A stretch of DNA of 64,000 bases, taken from the NCBI GenBank assembly GCA_947471505.1, contig CANIWM010000005.1, forward strand, positions 1 to 64,000, in the 5' to 3' direction. How positions within the stretch are numbered: the stretch's first letter is position 1; the number at the start of each line of letters is the position of its first letter. The notes below the pieces were generated by a model. It was not told the DNA's origin, made no database searches, and saw only the letters and a program-made list of their open reading frames with translations. Made by a program: the position numbers and the translations under genes. Positions 16,626 through 26,877 of this stretch are shown here, in pieces. The DNA comes from Chthoniobacteraceae bacterium. GTDB lineage: Bacteria; Verrucomicrobiota; Verrucomicrobiia; Chthoniobacterales; Chthoniobacteraceae.

Positions 16626-17524
16626 GGCTTGTCCTCTTTCTCCCGCTCGGAGATGAGTTCTTCGCGGCCTGTGCGGTCGCGGTATTCGATGTGGCCTCGC
16701 TTGCCGAGGACGAGCGGGCGCTCGTCGTCGGTGAGGACGGTGACTTTCTTGCCGTCGTGGTCTTGGATGGTGGAACTCTCCAAATCGAACTGCCGCAGCA
16801 CGCCGCCAAACGCCGCGATGAGGTTTTCCGGGGTGAAGACTTCAGCGGTCGGGCCGCAAGCGAGGACGGTTCGATTGACCAAAACGACGCGGTCGCAGAA
16901 CTCGGGGACGGAGCCGAGATTGTGCGTGGAGACGAGGATGAGGCTGCCCGCTTTGCGCAGCTCGTGGAGGAGGGCGATGATGTCTTCCTCCGTCTTCGCA
17001 TCCACGCCGGTGAAGGGTTCGTCTAGGAGGATGATGCGCCCGCCCTGAGCGATGGCGCGGGCGACAAATGCGCGCTTCTTTTGCCCGCCGGAAAGCTCGC
17101 CGATTTGGCGCGCACGCAAGTCCCATAGCCCGACGCGCTCCAGCGCGGTCTGCACGGCGGCGCGGTCTGCGGCGCGAGGGATACGGAGGAAATTCATGTG
17201 GCCGTAGCGGCCCATCATCGCGACATCGTAGATGCTCACGGGGAACGACCAGTCCACATCTTCGGCCTGCGGGACGTATGCGACCCAGCTCTTCTTTTGC
17301 GCACTGCGGATGGGGCCACCGTTGATGCGGACCCAGCCGTGGACGGGCTTCACGAAGCCCATGAGTGCTTTGAAGAGCGTGGATTTTCCCGAGCCATTCA
17401 CGCCCACGAGCGCGCAGATGGTGCCGCCATCGAGGCGAAAAGTGGCGTCGCGCAGAGCGGTGTTTCCGTTCGGGTAAGTGACGGTGACTTCGCTTGCTTC
17501 GAGTGTGAGTGGGCTATTTTCCAT
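16622..17524 (-). CDS. sitB: Metal ABC transporter ATP-binding protein (SitB-like)
   Basis: A 300-residue ABC ATPase with Walker [10 protein letters not shown], the Q-loop region [15 protein letters not shown] (typical of Mn/Zn importers), signature [14 protein letters not shown] and Walker [12 protein letters not shown]. The C-terminus has an unusual extra 50 or so residues (from [17 protein letters not shown] to the end) rich in charged residues, beyond the usual end of the domain. The ATG at 17524 is preferred over a TTG at 17545; it overlaps the end of the binding-protein gene by 11 bp. Confidence 0.93.
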   Translation of the reverse strand: MENSPLTLEASEVTVTYPNGNTALRDATFRLDGGTICALVGVNGSGKSTLFKALMGFVKPVHGWVRINGGPIRSAQKKSWVAYVPQAEDVDWSFPVSIYDVAMMGRYGHMNFLRIPRAADRAAVQTALERVGLWDLRARQIGELSGGQKKRAFVARAIAQGGRIILLDEPFTGVDAKTEEDIIALLHELRKAGSLILVSTHNLGSVPEFCDRVVLVNRTVLACGPTAEVFTPENLIAAFGGVLRQFDLESSTIQDHDGKKVTVLTDDERPLVLGKRGHIEYRDRTGREELISEREKEDKP

Positions 17525-18416
17525 CGGGCAAAAATCCACGGACAATGGTGTCGGCGTTCGTCTCCAGAAGGCGCAGATACGTGGGCGCTGGGCCTTCGGC
17601 GTCGGTGAGAGAATCCACGTAGAGCACGCCGCCGTATCGCGCGCCGGTCTCCTTGGCGACTTGGCGAGCGGGCTTATCGCTCACGGTGCTCTCAGAGAAT
17701 ACGACGGGGACTTTGTTCACACGCACCGCATCAATCACGCTCTGCACCTGCTGCGGCGTGCCCTGCGCGTCGGCGTTGATGGGCCACAGATAGAGCGGCT
17801 TCAGCCCGTAGTCGCGGCAGAGATACGAAAACGCGCCCTCGCTGGTGACGAGCCAGCGCTGCTGCTCGGGGATGGTGGCGAGCTTGGCCCGAACGTCCGT
17901 CGCGCGTATCTTGACGATGTAAGCATCGGCGTTCGCTTTGAACCCAGCGGTGTGCCGCGGAAGTGTTTTCGAGAGCGCATCCCGGATATTCTCCACATAG
18001 CGGACGGCGTTTTCCGGCGACATCCAAGCGTGGGGATTGGGCTTACCGGTGTATGGCCCCTCGGTGATGCCCATCGGCTCCACGCCTGCGGAGATGGTGA
18101 ACTGCGGGACGTTCTTCACATTGGCAAAGAACGGCTCGAACCAGCGTTCGAGGTTCAGGCCATTCCACAAAACAAGCGTCGCGTGTTGAGTCTTCACGAT
18201 GTCGCCGGGCGTCGGCTCGTACCCGTGAATCTCAGCGCCGGGCTTCGTGAGGGATTCCGCGTCGGCATATTCCCCGGCGACGTTGCGCGCCATATCGGCG
18301 AGGATGGTGAAGGTCGTCAGCACGATGGGGCGACCCGAAGGCTTGTCAGTTTTCCCACAGCCGCAAAGGACTACGAGCACGAGCGCGAGGCAGAGTCGGA
18401 TATATTTCTTAGTCAC
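17514..18416 (-). CDS. sitA: Mn/Fe-type ABC transporter substrate-binding lipoprotein (SitA/YfeA-like)
   Basis: The GTG at 18416 gives [20 protein letters not shown], a lipoprotein signal whose Cys (second C of CGC) would be lipidated; the frame is open further upstream but that part is not signal-like. The mature protein is a cluster A-I metal-binding protein: [13 protein letters not shown] and [14 protein letters not shown] carry first-domain ligands and [13 protein letters not shown] the second His, with a late [10 protein letters not shown] block. These motifs match SitA/YfeA, which bind Mn2+ or Fe2+, better than zinc-type ZnuA, which has a His-rich loop absent here. It delivers metal to SitBCD. 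I see no convincing MntR, Fur or Zur operator upstream. Confidence 0.92.
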   Translation of the reverse strand: MTKKYIRLCLALVLVVLCGCGKTDKPSGRPIVLTTFTILADMARNVAGEYADAESLTKPGAEIHGYEPTPGDIVKTQHATLVLWNGLNLERWFEPFFANVKNVPQFTISAGVEPMGITEGPYTGKPNPHAWMSPENAVRYVENIRDALSKTLPRHTAGFKANADAYIVKIRATDVRAKLATIPEQQRWLVTSEGAFSYLCRDYGLKPLYLWPINADAQGTPQQVQSVIDAVRVNKVPVVFSESTVSDKPARQVAKETGARYGGVLYVDSLTDAEGPAPTYLRLLETNADTIVRGFLPDGK

Positions 18417-18555
18417 GGCTAACTTTAATAGCCGGATGGAAACTAGACGCAACCAATTTTCTCCGAGGCACTCTACAAGCCCAAGCTTGCCCATCCGCGT
18501 TCGCCGAAAGACGAGGCGGTTTTCAAAGCGCACACTGCTTTGAGCAAGTCACCCG

Positions 18556-18831
18556 CTACCCGAGATACTCGCGTTCCGCCGCGAGCCAGTCCTCCAGCGG
18601 AGCCGCAGGCATTCCCGAGTCTTGCCGCTCCATCGCGAGGAAGTAAGCCCTTGTCTCAATGTCCTCCCGGCGAGGCTCACGAGCAGGCGTGGCTTTTTTT
18701 ACGGTCTTACGGACCGCTGGCTTCGCTTCGCTGGCAGGCTTTTTCACGACCTTTGGCTTGGGCGCAGGTTTCGCTGTAGTTTTGGCGACCACTGGGGTTG
18801 CCTTTTCTTTCTTTGTTGTTTTCGTTCCCAT
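18556..18831 (-). CDS. DUF2934 domain protein with Lys/Ala-rich N-terminus
   Basis: A 91-residue protein. The ATG at 18831 (MGTKTTKKEKATPVV) is preferred; upstream codons of the open frame look non-coding. The first 50 residues are a low-complexity Lys/Ala/Pro tail resembling histone-H1-like or ribosomal extensions, suggesting nucleic-acid binding by inference. The C-terminal 40 residues (REDIETRAYFLAMERQDSG, then EDWLAAEREYLG) match DUF2934, a small domain of unknown function. It stands alone between sitA and tamA. Confidence 0.75.
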   Translation of the reverse strand: MGTKTTKKEKATPVVAKTTAKPAPKPKVVKKPASEAKPAVRKTVKKATPAREPRREDIETRAYFLAMERQDSGMPAAPLEDWLAAEREYLG

Positions 18832-18924
18832 ATATTTTTCTTTCTGCCGAGTTCGGAGAGCGGTGGGGCGGAGCCAACACGAGCAAGTGCTAACAGAATA
18901 CAACGTGCGTGAGAAGGATTTCCC

Positions 18925-20925
18925 TTAAAAAGCGAACCCGAAGCTGAAATGGACCGCTCCAGCAGCGTCGCCGAGGCGAGGTGAGGGATTGTAGCCGTAG
19001 TCCAAACGCATCGGGCCGATAGGCAAAAGATACCGAACCCCGACGCCGACCCCGAGCCGCATTTCTTCCAGCCCCGGCGTCGAATCGCTCACAAGATTCC
19101 CCGCATCCGCAAATACGGCTCCACCAAAAGCACCGGACACCGGGAAATCCCATTCGACATTAGCGACGGTGTAAAAGGCACCGCCGAGCGGATTGCCTGC
19201 GGTGTCTTTCGGGCCAAGGCCGCGCTCGGCGAAACTGCGCACGCTTGCGCCTCCACCGTTGAAATATCGAAGATCAATGGGCACATCCGCCGCATCGCCC
19301 ACGGGGATGATCCATCCCACGCGGAGGCCGACTGCGAGCAGGGAACGCCCGATACTTTGATAGCGGGAATATCGAGCCGTCACCCGGCCGAATGCGGGCT
19401 TTCCGTCGAGCGCATCCATCTCGATCGATGTCAGAAATAGAAACCCGAGCCTTGGATTGAGCGGGTCGTCGCGGTGGTCCACTTTTTGGGCGAGCCCGAT
19501 GGACATGAGCGTGTAGTCGAGCGGTCCGAGAAACTGCGCCTCGATCCCGGCAGGAGTGACGTTTGCGAGCGCAAGCTCCGTGAACGCGGAAAGCTCCCAG
19601 CGCGGCAATACCCGCCGCGTCGCATCCACCCGCAAGCCAGCTCCTTTTTTGGAGTATCCATCCTCATCTCGGAACTGCGAATAGAGCCTCGTCCGCAGCG
19701 CCCACTCGCTATCACGAAACCACGGGTCCACATGCAGGAGTTCGCCCTCGTAGCCGCGCTGTGAGCTTTTGAGTTCAAGCGAGAGCGGTCGCCCGGTCCG
19801 CAGGAAATTCCTATCGGCAACTCGCGTTTGAACTACGACCCCGTCGTAACTCCCGTAGCCGACTTCAAATCCAAACTCCTTCTGCTTCGCCTCCTCAGCT
19901 TCGAGTTCGATGGTCAGTCGCCCAGGGCTGCTCTCTTTCGGCACGACACGCAGCATGCGAAAGAGCCCCGTTCGCAGCAATTCGCGGTATTTCTCATCAA
20001 TCAGCGCCGGGGCGTAATCCGCGTTCGTGATCTTGCTAAACCGCTTCTCGATAAACTCCGGCTTCACCCGATCCAGCCCACGCGAGACGATGCCGCCGAC
20101 GCGAAACTTCGGCCCAGCCTTGATCGTGATGCGAATGGGAATCCTTCCATCGCGAGCGTGGAGCGTGTCTGCTTCGGCGACGACGCTGGCTGCAAAGTGC
20201 CCACGCCCGCGCAGCCATGAACGCACGGAGCCTTCCATGGTATCGAAAGCCGCCGGGCTAAATACTCCCTCGGTTTTCACGCCGAGTGCGGTGAGCAACT
20301 CCGCTCGGGAATACGGCGCATCCCCGGCGAACTCCACCGCGCCGAACTCGTAGCGAATCCCCTCAGTGATCTTCACCACGACATCTGCCGCTTTGCCGTC
20401 GGGAGAAAGCCGCGACGCGCTTGTATCCACGAGCGCGTCAAGCCAGCCCTCACTCAAGTAGTAGCCTCGCACACGGTCCCCACCTGCGACCACCTCGGCT
20501 TCGTGAAACGGGATTTGCGCCGCCGCGATTTCCTCCACCGCGACGCCGCTAAAATACCTCGCGAGCACCGCCGAGTCGGCCTTGATATTCCCGACAAATT
20601 GCAGTGACCGGAGAAACGCCCTCGGCCCTTCGGAAATCTTTAGGACGACCGTGGCTCCCCGAAGCTCGTAGTTCACCACTACCTTCGGATAGCCCTGCTT
20701 TCGGTAAAAGCTGGCGAGGAAAAAGGCGGCGTCATCGGCGCGCGCGGGAGTCAGTCCACGGCTCTCGATTTCCTGTATCTGCTCGCCGACAGCTTGCCGT
20801 AGCCGAGCCGCATCCACTTCTACCGCGCCGGAAAACTCCACGACTGCCGCGACTGCGGAAGCAAGCAGCAGAGCCGCGATCACGCAGCGGAGGAAAGGAA
20901 CGATGGTGGAAGGAAGAAGCATCAT
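18925..20925 (-). CDS. tamA: Omp85-family outer membrane protein, TamA-like
   Basis: A 666-residue protein with a signal peptide (residues 1-27), POTRA-like repeats (about 28-290, such as TVVLKISEGPRAFLRSLQFVGN and DVVVKITEGIRYEFGAVEFAG) and a C-terminal beta-barrel (about 340-666). The barrel holds the Omp85 lid/loop region GGGASVRSFAERGLGPKD and ends in aromatic-rich strands (GAVHFSFGFAF), ending in Phe as expected for Bam-inserted barrels. The ATG overlaps the tamB stop (ATGA). Together with TamB it likely forms the translocation and assembly module for outer-membrane proteins or lipid transport. Confidence 0.9.
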   Translation of the reverse strand: MMLLPSTIVPFLRCVIAALLLASAVAAVVEFSGAVEVDAARLRQAVGEQIQEIESRGLTPARADDAAFFLASFYRKQGYPKVVVNYELRGATVVLKISEGPRAFLRSLQFVGNIKADSAVLARYFSGVAVEEIAAAQIPFHEAEVVAGGDRVRGYYLSEGWLDALVDTSASRLSPDGKAADVVVKITEGIRYEFGAVEFAGDAPYSRAELLTALGVKTEGVFSPAAFDTMEGSVRSWLRGRGHFAASVVAEADTLHARDGRIPIRITIKAGPKFRVGGIVSRGLDRVKPEFIEKRFSKITNADYAPALIDEKYRELLRTGLFRMLRVVPKESSPGRLTIELEAEEAKQKEFGFEVGYGSYDGVVVQTRVADRNFLRTGRPLSLELKSSQRGYEGELLHVDPWFRDSEWALRTRLYSQFRDEDGYSKKGAGLRVDATRRVLPRWELSAFTELALANVTPAGIEAQFLGPLDYTLMSIGLAQKVDHRDDPLNPRLGFLFLTSIEMDALDGKPAFGRVTARYSRYQSIGRSLLAVGLRVGWIIPVGDAADVPIDLRYFNGGGASVRSFAERGLGPKDTAGNPLGGAFYTVANVEWDFPVSGAFGGAVFADAGNLVSDSTPGLEEMRLGVGVGVRYLLPIGPMRLDYGYNPSPRLGDAAGAVHFSFGFAF

Positions 20926-23900
20926 CGGAAGCGGAAGAGATACTTTACCCGGCCCGAGAATCCTCCACCAAGCTCAAGGTCGCCGATGAAGAACAAGCGG
21001 TCGGTGACGCGCAGTTGCGCGGTGGTTTCATTGCGCCCGGTCTTTGGATCGATCGCGCCGAAATCCACCTCGAACCGATCCATCAGCGAAGTCCCGCCGT
21101 CATCGCTCATGCCGAGCGGGAACTCCTTTTTGAACACCTTTTTATACCACCCTTTCACGACGAGAATCCCGGCCCTTGTCGCCATTGCTGAATTGTTGGA
21201 GCCGATCTCGCCCGTCAGCGAGCCTGTCGTCAGGAGCGATAGAATCTCTTGCTGCGGAAGGGGCGGCTCGCTTTGGAGTTCTAGTCGCGGCTTCTCGGCA
21301 GGGCCATCCACACGCACGATTACCGTATGCTGCCGGATCACGGATTCCGCTTCGAGCTCCACCTGCGGCTGAAATGGCGCATCTTCGCTAAACGTCACGA
21401 GCCCCCGCCGGACCACCAGCGTGCTCACGGGCAGCGTCGCGCTGAACTGCTCTATCGTCGCTGCCCCTGTGAGGAACGGCGTCCGCCCAGTTCCCGCCAG
21501 ATGCACGTCCACTGTGACCTTTCCACGGGCGAGATTTCCCCGGACGAGAAACGGATCGTCCGCCCGCGTTTTCACCGCAACGTCGAACGTCCAATCGCGG
21601 AGCGGCGGCTGGGGAAATGAGATTGTAAGTGGCCGTGCGATTGCGGCGGGCGCAGCCTTTGGCCTCCCCGGCAGCGCGAGCGGGAGTATCTCGATGTCTC
21701 GGTTAAAACGACTCCCCACCAAAACCACGTCACCGCTCACCCTTGCTGCGTTTAGCGGCCCTCGCACGGCGATGTCGGCTTCTGCGCGGACGAGGACCGA
21801 GTCGTCGCGTAGGACAAGAACGTCCTTCGATTTCAGCGCGAGAGCGAGTTCTGGCAGCGCGGGATTGGCGACGTTGAGCGTGCCCGACACCCCGAAGTGC
21901 CCACCTCCCGCCTCGCCGCCGAACTGAGTGAGCGTCACGAGCCCATTCGCAGACTCAATGCGCGCCTTGAAGTCGGTGATGACCGGGATTGCCCCATCGG
22001 TAAATCGCGCCGTCTTTACCGCCACACTCGCGGTGCCTTCGAGCGTAGGCTTTGCCAGCGTCCCACCGACGCGCATGGACACTGCGGCGGTGCCGTCGAT
22101 CCTCGCGATGGCGGGGATGTAGCGCGGTAGGAATGCGAGCGATGCCGCCGGCATATCCACGGCGGCTTTGAGCGGCAGCTCCGCAAGGCTGGGGAGTTTC
22201 CCCGCCATAATGGCCGCCGTATCCACGGTCGTCGCGGCGGAAAATGTGGTCGGCTGGACGAGCGGTTGCCGCACTGTCCCAGCGACCTTGAACTCTTTGC
22301 CCGTAAGCGTTGCGCGTGCATCGAAGGCCGTGGGCGGCACCGCTTCCATCGCGAGTGCGCGCAGTCCGTCGCCCTTCACCTCCAGCGAAAGTGCGGGCTT
22401 CGACAGCGTGCCCGCCGCCTCGAATGTCGCAGAAATCTTCCCTGCTGCGGAAGGCGGTTGCCCCAGCGACGCCAGCAGTTTCGCGACATCCAGCTCGCGC
22501 GCTGCGAGTTTGAAAACGAGCGGCTGTTCGGGCGCACCCGCCGCTTGCAATGGCCCGGAAAGCGATCCCGAAAGCACGGGCTGGCCATCCAGCCGGACAT
22601 CGATCTGCTCGACCGTCGCGCGCCCATCTTTCCACGCGGCGCGCGCGCTCCCTCGAATCTGCTCGTTCGCCACGAATAGCTCCGTGAGGTCCGCAGAATC
22701 TTGGCGGACGGTTCCTGCGACGCGCGCTTCGGAGATTCGGAGCGTGTCAAACCGCACCGCCTTCGCTCCGAGTTTTACCGCAGCCTCGGGGCGACCCTCC
22801 GCACTTTTTCCGTCCACGGAAAGCTCCACGCTGCCTGCCAGCGTCCGCTTCTCGCCGAACGCCGCGAGCATGGGTTGAAAGGCGGCGAGGTCGGGGATGC
22901 TGACGGCGAGCTTCCCGGAAAACGCATGGGGCGCGGCGATGCCGAAACGCCCGTCGGCCTCCACTCGCGCCCTCCCCGGCAACTGGACGATGCACTTGTT
23001 CGCCACCACTTCGCCCGCTGCCAGTACAGCCTCGATGTCGATCATCCCGGCATCCGCATCGCCGAGCTTTAGGTCTTTTGCATGGAGACTCAGCCGCCCT
23101 TTCGACGCCTCAATCGGCTGCCCGAGCGTGAACGCGCCCTCGCCCTCCACCGCACCCGAGAGCGGCACTCCACTTGCCGCTACTTGGAAGTCCGCAAGCG
23201 CCGGGATGTGAATCGCGAACTCGCCTTCCGGTTGCCCGACGAGTCGCCCCTTCTCATCACACACTGCCTGCGCGGATGCTGTGACGGTGCCGCTTCCACG
23301 CTCGACGCGAAGCTCCTTCATCGTCGCCCGCAGCTCGCGCAGACTCGCCACGACTCGCACCTTATCCACCTGCACGGCATCGGCGCTCACGGCTCCCAGC
23401 TCCACGTCTGCATCCGCGACGACATCGCGTAGCGTGATGCCCACGCGAGCCGGAGCGTGCGCCTGCACACGAACTGCGGAATGCGCCACAGTCAGTGCGC
23501 CCGAAGCCAGCGCGTCGGCAGTTGCGGTGAGGTCGAGTTTCCACTCCCCGCGCTCCAGCGAGAGGACGCCAGCGCCTGCGGCCTTTCCCGCCAACGGTGC
23601 AGGCAGTTTGGATAAATCGGCGGCTGCGAACTCAAATCGAAACGCGCCCTCCTCCGGCATCCCCGGCGCACCTTTGGGCGAAAGCAGACCGCCCACGGGC
23701 ACCTCGCCTTGGCCGCGAAGGACGACGCCTGCCACGTCCAGACTCAGCGTCTCCACTTTGGCCACGAGGTTAGAAAGCGACGCCCGCACATCCAGTCGCG
23801 CCGACTGCTCGGTGGCCACGGCTTTGGCGTCCAGCTCCGCGCTCCACGTCGCCGGGTCTTCCGGCACTCCGGCGAATGCCACGCGCACGAGCGGCACCGT

Positions 23901-24722
23901 GATGCCCGCGCCGAACTGCGGCTCCGCCACCTCCACTTCCACCGTTCCATGCACCTGCGCACCGATCGCATCGGGCTCCACGCGCGCCGAGACTCGACTG
24001 CCGGGCAGCTCTACTTTTAAAGCGAACGCCCGATCGGCTACGGACGCTGCAAGGCCCGGCACCACGATCAAACGCCCCGCACCAAACTCCGTCTTCGCGC
24101 TGTATGCCGCGATGGGCGGAGCGCCCGGAATCACCACCTCGTCCCACGCCACTCTCCCCGACGCGCTCGGCGAAAGCGCCAGCCGGAAATTGCGCACGCG
24201 AAAATCCCCATTGCCTGTAATGACGCGTGCATCGAGCCGCGCGACCTCGATCACCGGCGCGGGCAGCGGCTTTGCCAGCACCTCGCGGAGCTTGGCTGCG
24301 AGCGGCACCGGTGCTTTGCTCTGCGGCTTTTGCGCCGAGGGTTCGGGCCGCAATTCCACGTCCAGCGTCCCCACTACCACGCGCTGCAAGCCGCGAAGGT
24401 CGCCGCGAATCAGCGCCCACAGATCGTACCCGACGGTCACGCGGTCGAGCGACAGCTTCTCCACCGGAGCCGAGCCCGGCGCACGGCGACTCGCGCGGAT
24501 GCCCGACAGCTCCACCCCGCTCCACAAGTTCCCGCTGAGCTGAAAATCCAGCTCCACATTCTCCGCCCGCGCCATGCGGATGGCGACCCACCTTCCCCCG
24601 TAATGAACGATCGGCCTGTGCAGCAGCGCGAGCAGCAGCAGCGCCCACAGCCCCGCTCGCACCACGCGTCGCCACAGCGGACGCCGCACTCGGGGCTTGG
24701 GGATAGTTGGAAAATCGGGCAT
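20922..24722 (-). CDS. tamB: TamB-like AsmA-family protein (DUF490)
   Basis: A 1266-residue periplasm-spanning protein. One N-terminal transmembrane segment (about residues 14-32, after RRPLWRRVVRAG) anchors it in the inner membrane. The body is a long beta-helical AsmA-type region of repeating strand patterns. The C-terminal DUF490/TamB domain is clear: RPRLELQSEPPLPQQEILSL, LTGEIGSN and the ending GGGFSGRVKYLFRFR. Length is normal for TamB. It lies directly upstream of tamA with overlapping stop and start, so the two are co-translated; TamB works with TamA and in other bacteria transports phospholipids to the outer membrane. Confidence 0.92.
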   Translation of the reverse strand: MPDFPTIPKPRVRRPLWRRVVRAGLWALLLLALLHRPIVHYGGRWVAIRMARAENVELDFQLSGNLWSGVELSGIRASRRAPGSAPVEKLSLDRVTVGYDLWALIRGDLRGLQRVVVGTLDVELRPEPSAQKPQSKAPVPLAAKLREVLAKPLPAPVIEVARLDARVITGNGDFRVRNFRLALSPSASGRVAWDEVVIPGAPPIAAYSAKTEFGAGRLIVVPGLAASVADRAFALKVELPGSRVSARVEPDAIGAQVHGTVEVEVAEPQFGAGITVPLVRVAFAGVPEDPATWSAELDAKAVATEQSARLDVRASLSNLVAKVETLSLDVAGVVLRGQGEVPVGGLLSPKGAPGMPEEGAFRFEFAAADLSKLPAPLAGKAAGAGVLSLERGEWKLDLTATADALASGALTVAHSAVRVQAHAPARVGITLRDVVADADVELGAVSADAVQVDKVRVVASLRELRATMKELRVERGSGTVTASAQAVCDEKGRLVGQPEGEFAIHIPALADFQVAASGVPLSGAVEGEGAFTLGQPIEASKGRLSLHAKDLKLGDADAGMIDIEAVLAAGEVVANKCIVQLPGRARVEADGRFGIAAPHAFSGKLAVSIPDLAAFQPMLAAFGEKRTLAGSVELSVDGKSAEGRPEAAVKLGAKAVRFDTLRISEARVAGTVRQDSADLTELFVANEQIRGSARAAWKDGRATVEQIDVRLDGQPVLSGSLSGPLQAAGAPEQPLVFKLAARELDVAKLLASLGQPPSAAGKISATFEAAGTLSKPALSLEVKGDGLRALAMEAVPPTAFDARATLTGKEFKVAGTVRQPLVQPTTFSAATTVDTAAIMAGKLPSLAELPLKAAVDMPAASLAFLPRYIPAIARIDGTAAVSMRVGGTLAKPTLEGTASVAVKTARFTDGAIPVITDFKARIESANGLVTLTQFGGEAGGGHFGVSGTLNVANPALPELALALKSKDVLVLRDDSVLVRAEADIAVRGPLNAARVSGDVVLVGSRFNRDIEILPLALPGRPKAAPAAIARPLTISFPQPPLRDWTFDVAVKTRADDPFLVRGNLARGKVTVDVHLAGTGRTPFLTGAATIEQFSATLPVSTLVVRRGLVTFSEDAPFQPQVELEAESVIRQHTVIVRVDGPAEKPRLELQSEPPLPQQEILSLLTTGSLTGEIGSNNSAMATRAGILVVKGWYKKVFKKEFPLGMSDDGGTSLMDRFEVDFGAIDPKTGRNETTAQLRVTDRLFFIGDLELGGGFSGRVKYLFRFR

Positions 24723-24734
24723 CGGTCGGCGAAC

Positions 24735-25883
24735 TTACCCCGCGAGCATCCGCACCCGCTGGCTTGTCAGCGGCAGCTTCATCGTCAGCGCCAGCCCCGT
24801 GCCGGGCGAATTCAGCAGCTCCATTTCCCCGCCGTGTTCGCGGATGATGCGGCGGACGATCAACAGCCCCAGCCCGCTCCCGCCGGCCTTCGTGGTAAAG
24901 TACGGCTCAAAAATCTTGCTCATCTCCTCTTCCGGGATTCCCCCGCCCGAGTCCGTGAACGTCACACTCGCAAAGCGGTCGTCCACATCCGTCCGCACGC
25001 GCAAAACGCCCCCGCTCTTCATCGCTTGAAAGGCGTTTTTGATGACGTTGAAAAACACCTGCTTCATCTGCGTGCGGTCCAGCTCGAGCAGCGGAATGTC
25101 CGAGCGCAACTCCGACTCCACGATGATGTTCCGGTCCGCGATTTCCGCTTCGAGAAATCGGATACTCTCCTGCACGAGTTGATTCAGATTCTCCAACCGG
25201 CAGTCGAGCTGCGTGGGCCGGATCGCGCCGAGGAATTGCCGGATGATCGCATCCAGCCGCGCGATCTCCTCCTTCGCCACATCCACGATTTTCGTCAGCT
25301 CCTTGCGCTGCGAATCCGGCACCTTGCGCAACCGGCGCTCCATGAGCTGAAGATGGATGTGCAGCGAGTTCAGCGGATTCCCCAGCTCGTGCGCCACGCC
25401 CGCCGCGAGCAGCGTCAGCGCGTTTAGCCGCTCGGTGTGGATCGTCTCCTCCGTGCTCTTGCGGCTCTCGGTGATGTCGCGGAGGATCACCGCGTAGCCC
25501 AGCAAATCGCGCTCCTCGCTATCCACGCGCAGCGGGGTGACGTAGAAGTTCAAAAAGCGGTTCACGGGGTAAAAAACCTCCATGTCCCGCGAGATCGTTT
25601 TCTCCGCCTGCGCGATCGCATTCCAGTCGAGCCCCCGCAGTTTCTCCGTGAGCAGCACACCCATCGCCGTCTCCCGGTCCATGCCGAAAAACTCCGACGC
25701 CGCGCGGTTTAGGTAGGTAATGTGGCCCGTCGGGTCCGTGACGATGACGCCCTCGTGCAGCGCGTGAAAGATCGTCTCGAAAAACCCCTTCTCATCCGCC
25801 AGCCGCAGCACGTAATCGCGCACCTCCTCCGGGCGCACGCGCCCGATCCGTTCGAGCAGTTTATCGAGAAAGCCTGAGTTCAT
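24735..25883 (-). CDS. PAS-domain sensor histidine kinase
   Basis: A 382-residue cytoplasmic kinase without membrane segments. A PAS domain covers about residues 35-140 (HEGVIVTDPTGHITYLNRAASEFFGMD). The dimerisation helix has H165 in AGVAHELGNPLNSLHIHL, the autophosphorylation site. The ATPase domain has the N-box NVIKNAFQAMKSGG, G1 DSGGGIPEEE and G2 GSGLGLLIVRRI. It is most like NtrB/AtoS-class kinases. The partner regulator is not adjacent on the same strand: the divergent unit 76 bp away ends in a LytTR regulator, usually served by LytS-type kinases, so pairing is uncertain. The end is 12 bp upstream of tamB. Confidence 0.93.
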   Translation of the reverse strand: MNSGFLDKLLERIGRVRPEEVRDYVLRLADEKGFFETIFHALHEGVIVTDPTGHITYLNRAASEFFGMDRETAMGVLLTEKLRGLDWNAIAQAEKTISRDMEVFYPVNRFLNFYVTPLRVDSEERDLLGYAVILRDITESRKSTEETIHTERLNALTLLAAGVAHELGNPLNSLHIHLQLMERRLRKVPDSQRKELTKIVDVAKEEIARLDAIIRQFLGAIRPTQLDCRLENLNQLVQESIRFLEAEIADRNIIVESELRSDIPLLELDRTQMKQVFFNVIKNAFQAMKSGGVLRVRTDVDDRFASVTFTDSGGGIPEEEMSKIFEPYFTTKAGGSGLGLLIVRRIIREHGGEMELLNSPGTGLALTMKLPLTSQRVRMLAG

Positions 25884-25974
25884 CCTGAGCGGACGCTAAC
25901 CTCGATGCCTTAACGCGGACAGGCAAAAGAGACGTCGGGAGATTGATGGATTTTGCACTTTGCGTTTCGGTTTG

Positions 25975-26877
25975 ATGGCGATTATCTACGCGAGCACTAC
26001 GACGATGCGGATACCTCGCAGAGATACTTCTGATTTTCCAAGGGTTTGGAATCCAGGACGGCCAACCGCCGTTCTTCTTTTGCTGACGATCTTGCTCGGC
26101 TGGGGCGGGGCGCAGGGGGCGCTGTGGGTGGTGGATATGTTTAACGGGGGGCGCACGGAGCTGGGGGCGGATTTGTGGGAGGAGTTTCGGCTGCAAAGTG
26201 CGCTGGTGAGCGCGGGGAGCTACTGGAAGGTGATCACGTATGCGCTGGTGCATTCGGATGCGCTGCACTTTTTCCTGAATATCGGGGTGCTCTTTTTCGC
26301 AGGCCGGGAGGTGGAGCCGATCATCGGGCGGCGGCAATTTTTGGCAATGGCGTTGACGGCGTGGGTGATGGGTGGCGTGGTGACGTGGGCGGCGCGCGGG
26401 GAGATGGCGGGGTTCTCGGCGGTGGCGGCGGCGGTGCTTGCGGCGTATTCGACGATTATGCCGGAGCTGGAGCAGCGGTTGAATGTGTTCTTTGTGATCC
26501 CGCTGCGGTTTCGGGCGAAGTTTTATGCGCTGGTGGTGGTGGCGCTGGCGACGGTGTGTTTGTTCACGAGGACGATGGCGGTGGTGGGGCCGGCGGGGAT
26601 CTTGGCGGGGTGCATCGTGGGCTGGGCGTGGGTGAAGCAGTTGGGCTTTGGGAATCCGCTGTGGATTCAGCGGATGGTTTTTGAGCGACGGCAGCTAGAG
26701 AGCCGCCGGGAGCGGATGAATGCGGGGGAGTTTGTGACGCTGGAGGTGGACCCGATTTTGGATAAAATCTCGCGCTCGGGCTTGCAGAGCTTGACGCGGG
26801 CGGAGCGGCGGGTGCTGGAGCAAGGCCGGGAGAAGCTAGGGGCGCAGTCGCTGCCGGGGAAGGTGGAGCAGCCGTGA
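25975..26877 (+). CDS. Rhomboid-like membrane protein lacking the catalytic His
   Basis: About 300 residues with six hydrophobic segments. Rhomboid features are the helix-2 motif LVHSDALHFFLN (like HxxxLHxxxN), GREVEPIIGRRQFL, and MAGFSA with the serine S148 of the usual GxSG. The last membrane helix reads VVGPAGILAG where active rhomboids have AHxGG, so the catalytic His is replaced by Gly or Pro. The C-terminal tail DPILDKISRSGLQSLTRAERRVLEQG matches the DUF6576-type tail of rhomboids in Bacteroidota and Verrucomicrobiota. It is likely a pseudoprotease. The ATG at 25975 was chosen; TTG 25960 and ATG 26005 are alternatives. The stop overlaps the regulator start (GTGA). Confidence 0.85.
   Translation: MAIIYASTTTMRIPRRDTSDFPRVWNPGRPTAVLLLLTILLGWGGAQGALWVVDMFNGGRTELGADLWEEFRLQSALVSAGSYWKVITYALVHSDALHFFLNIGVLFFAGREVEPIIGRRQFLAMALTAWVMGGVVTWAARGEMAGFSAVAAAVLAAYSTIMPELEQRLNVFFVIPLRFRAKFYALVVVALATVCLFTRTMAVVGPAGILAGCIVGWAWVKQLGFGNPLWIQRMVFERRQLESRRERMNAGEFVTLEVDPILDKISRSGLQSLTRAERRVLEQGREKLGAQSLPGKVEQP

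Noticed and set aside
18417-18470. A possible MntR/DtxR-like operator upstream of the SitA-like gene
   Set aside because: Only a short imperfect TTAG...CTAA word was seen, which is not enough for an operator call.
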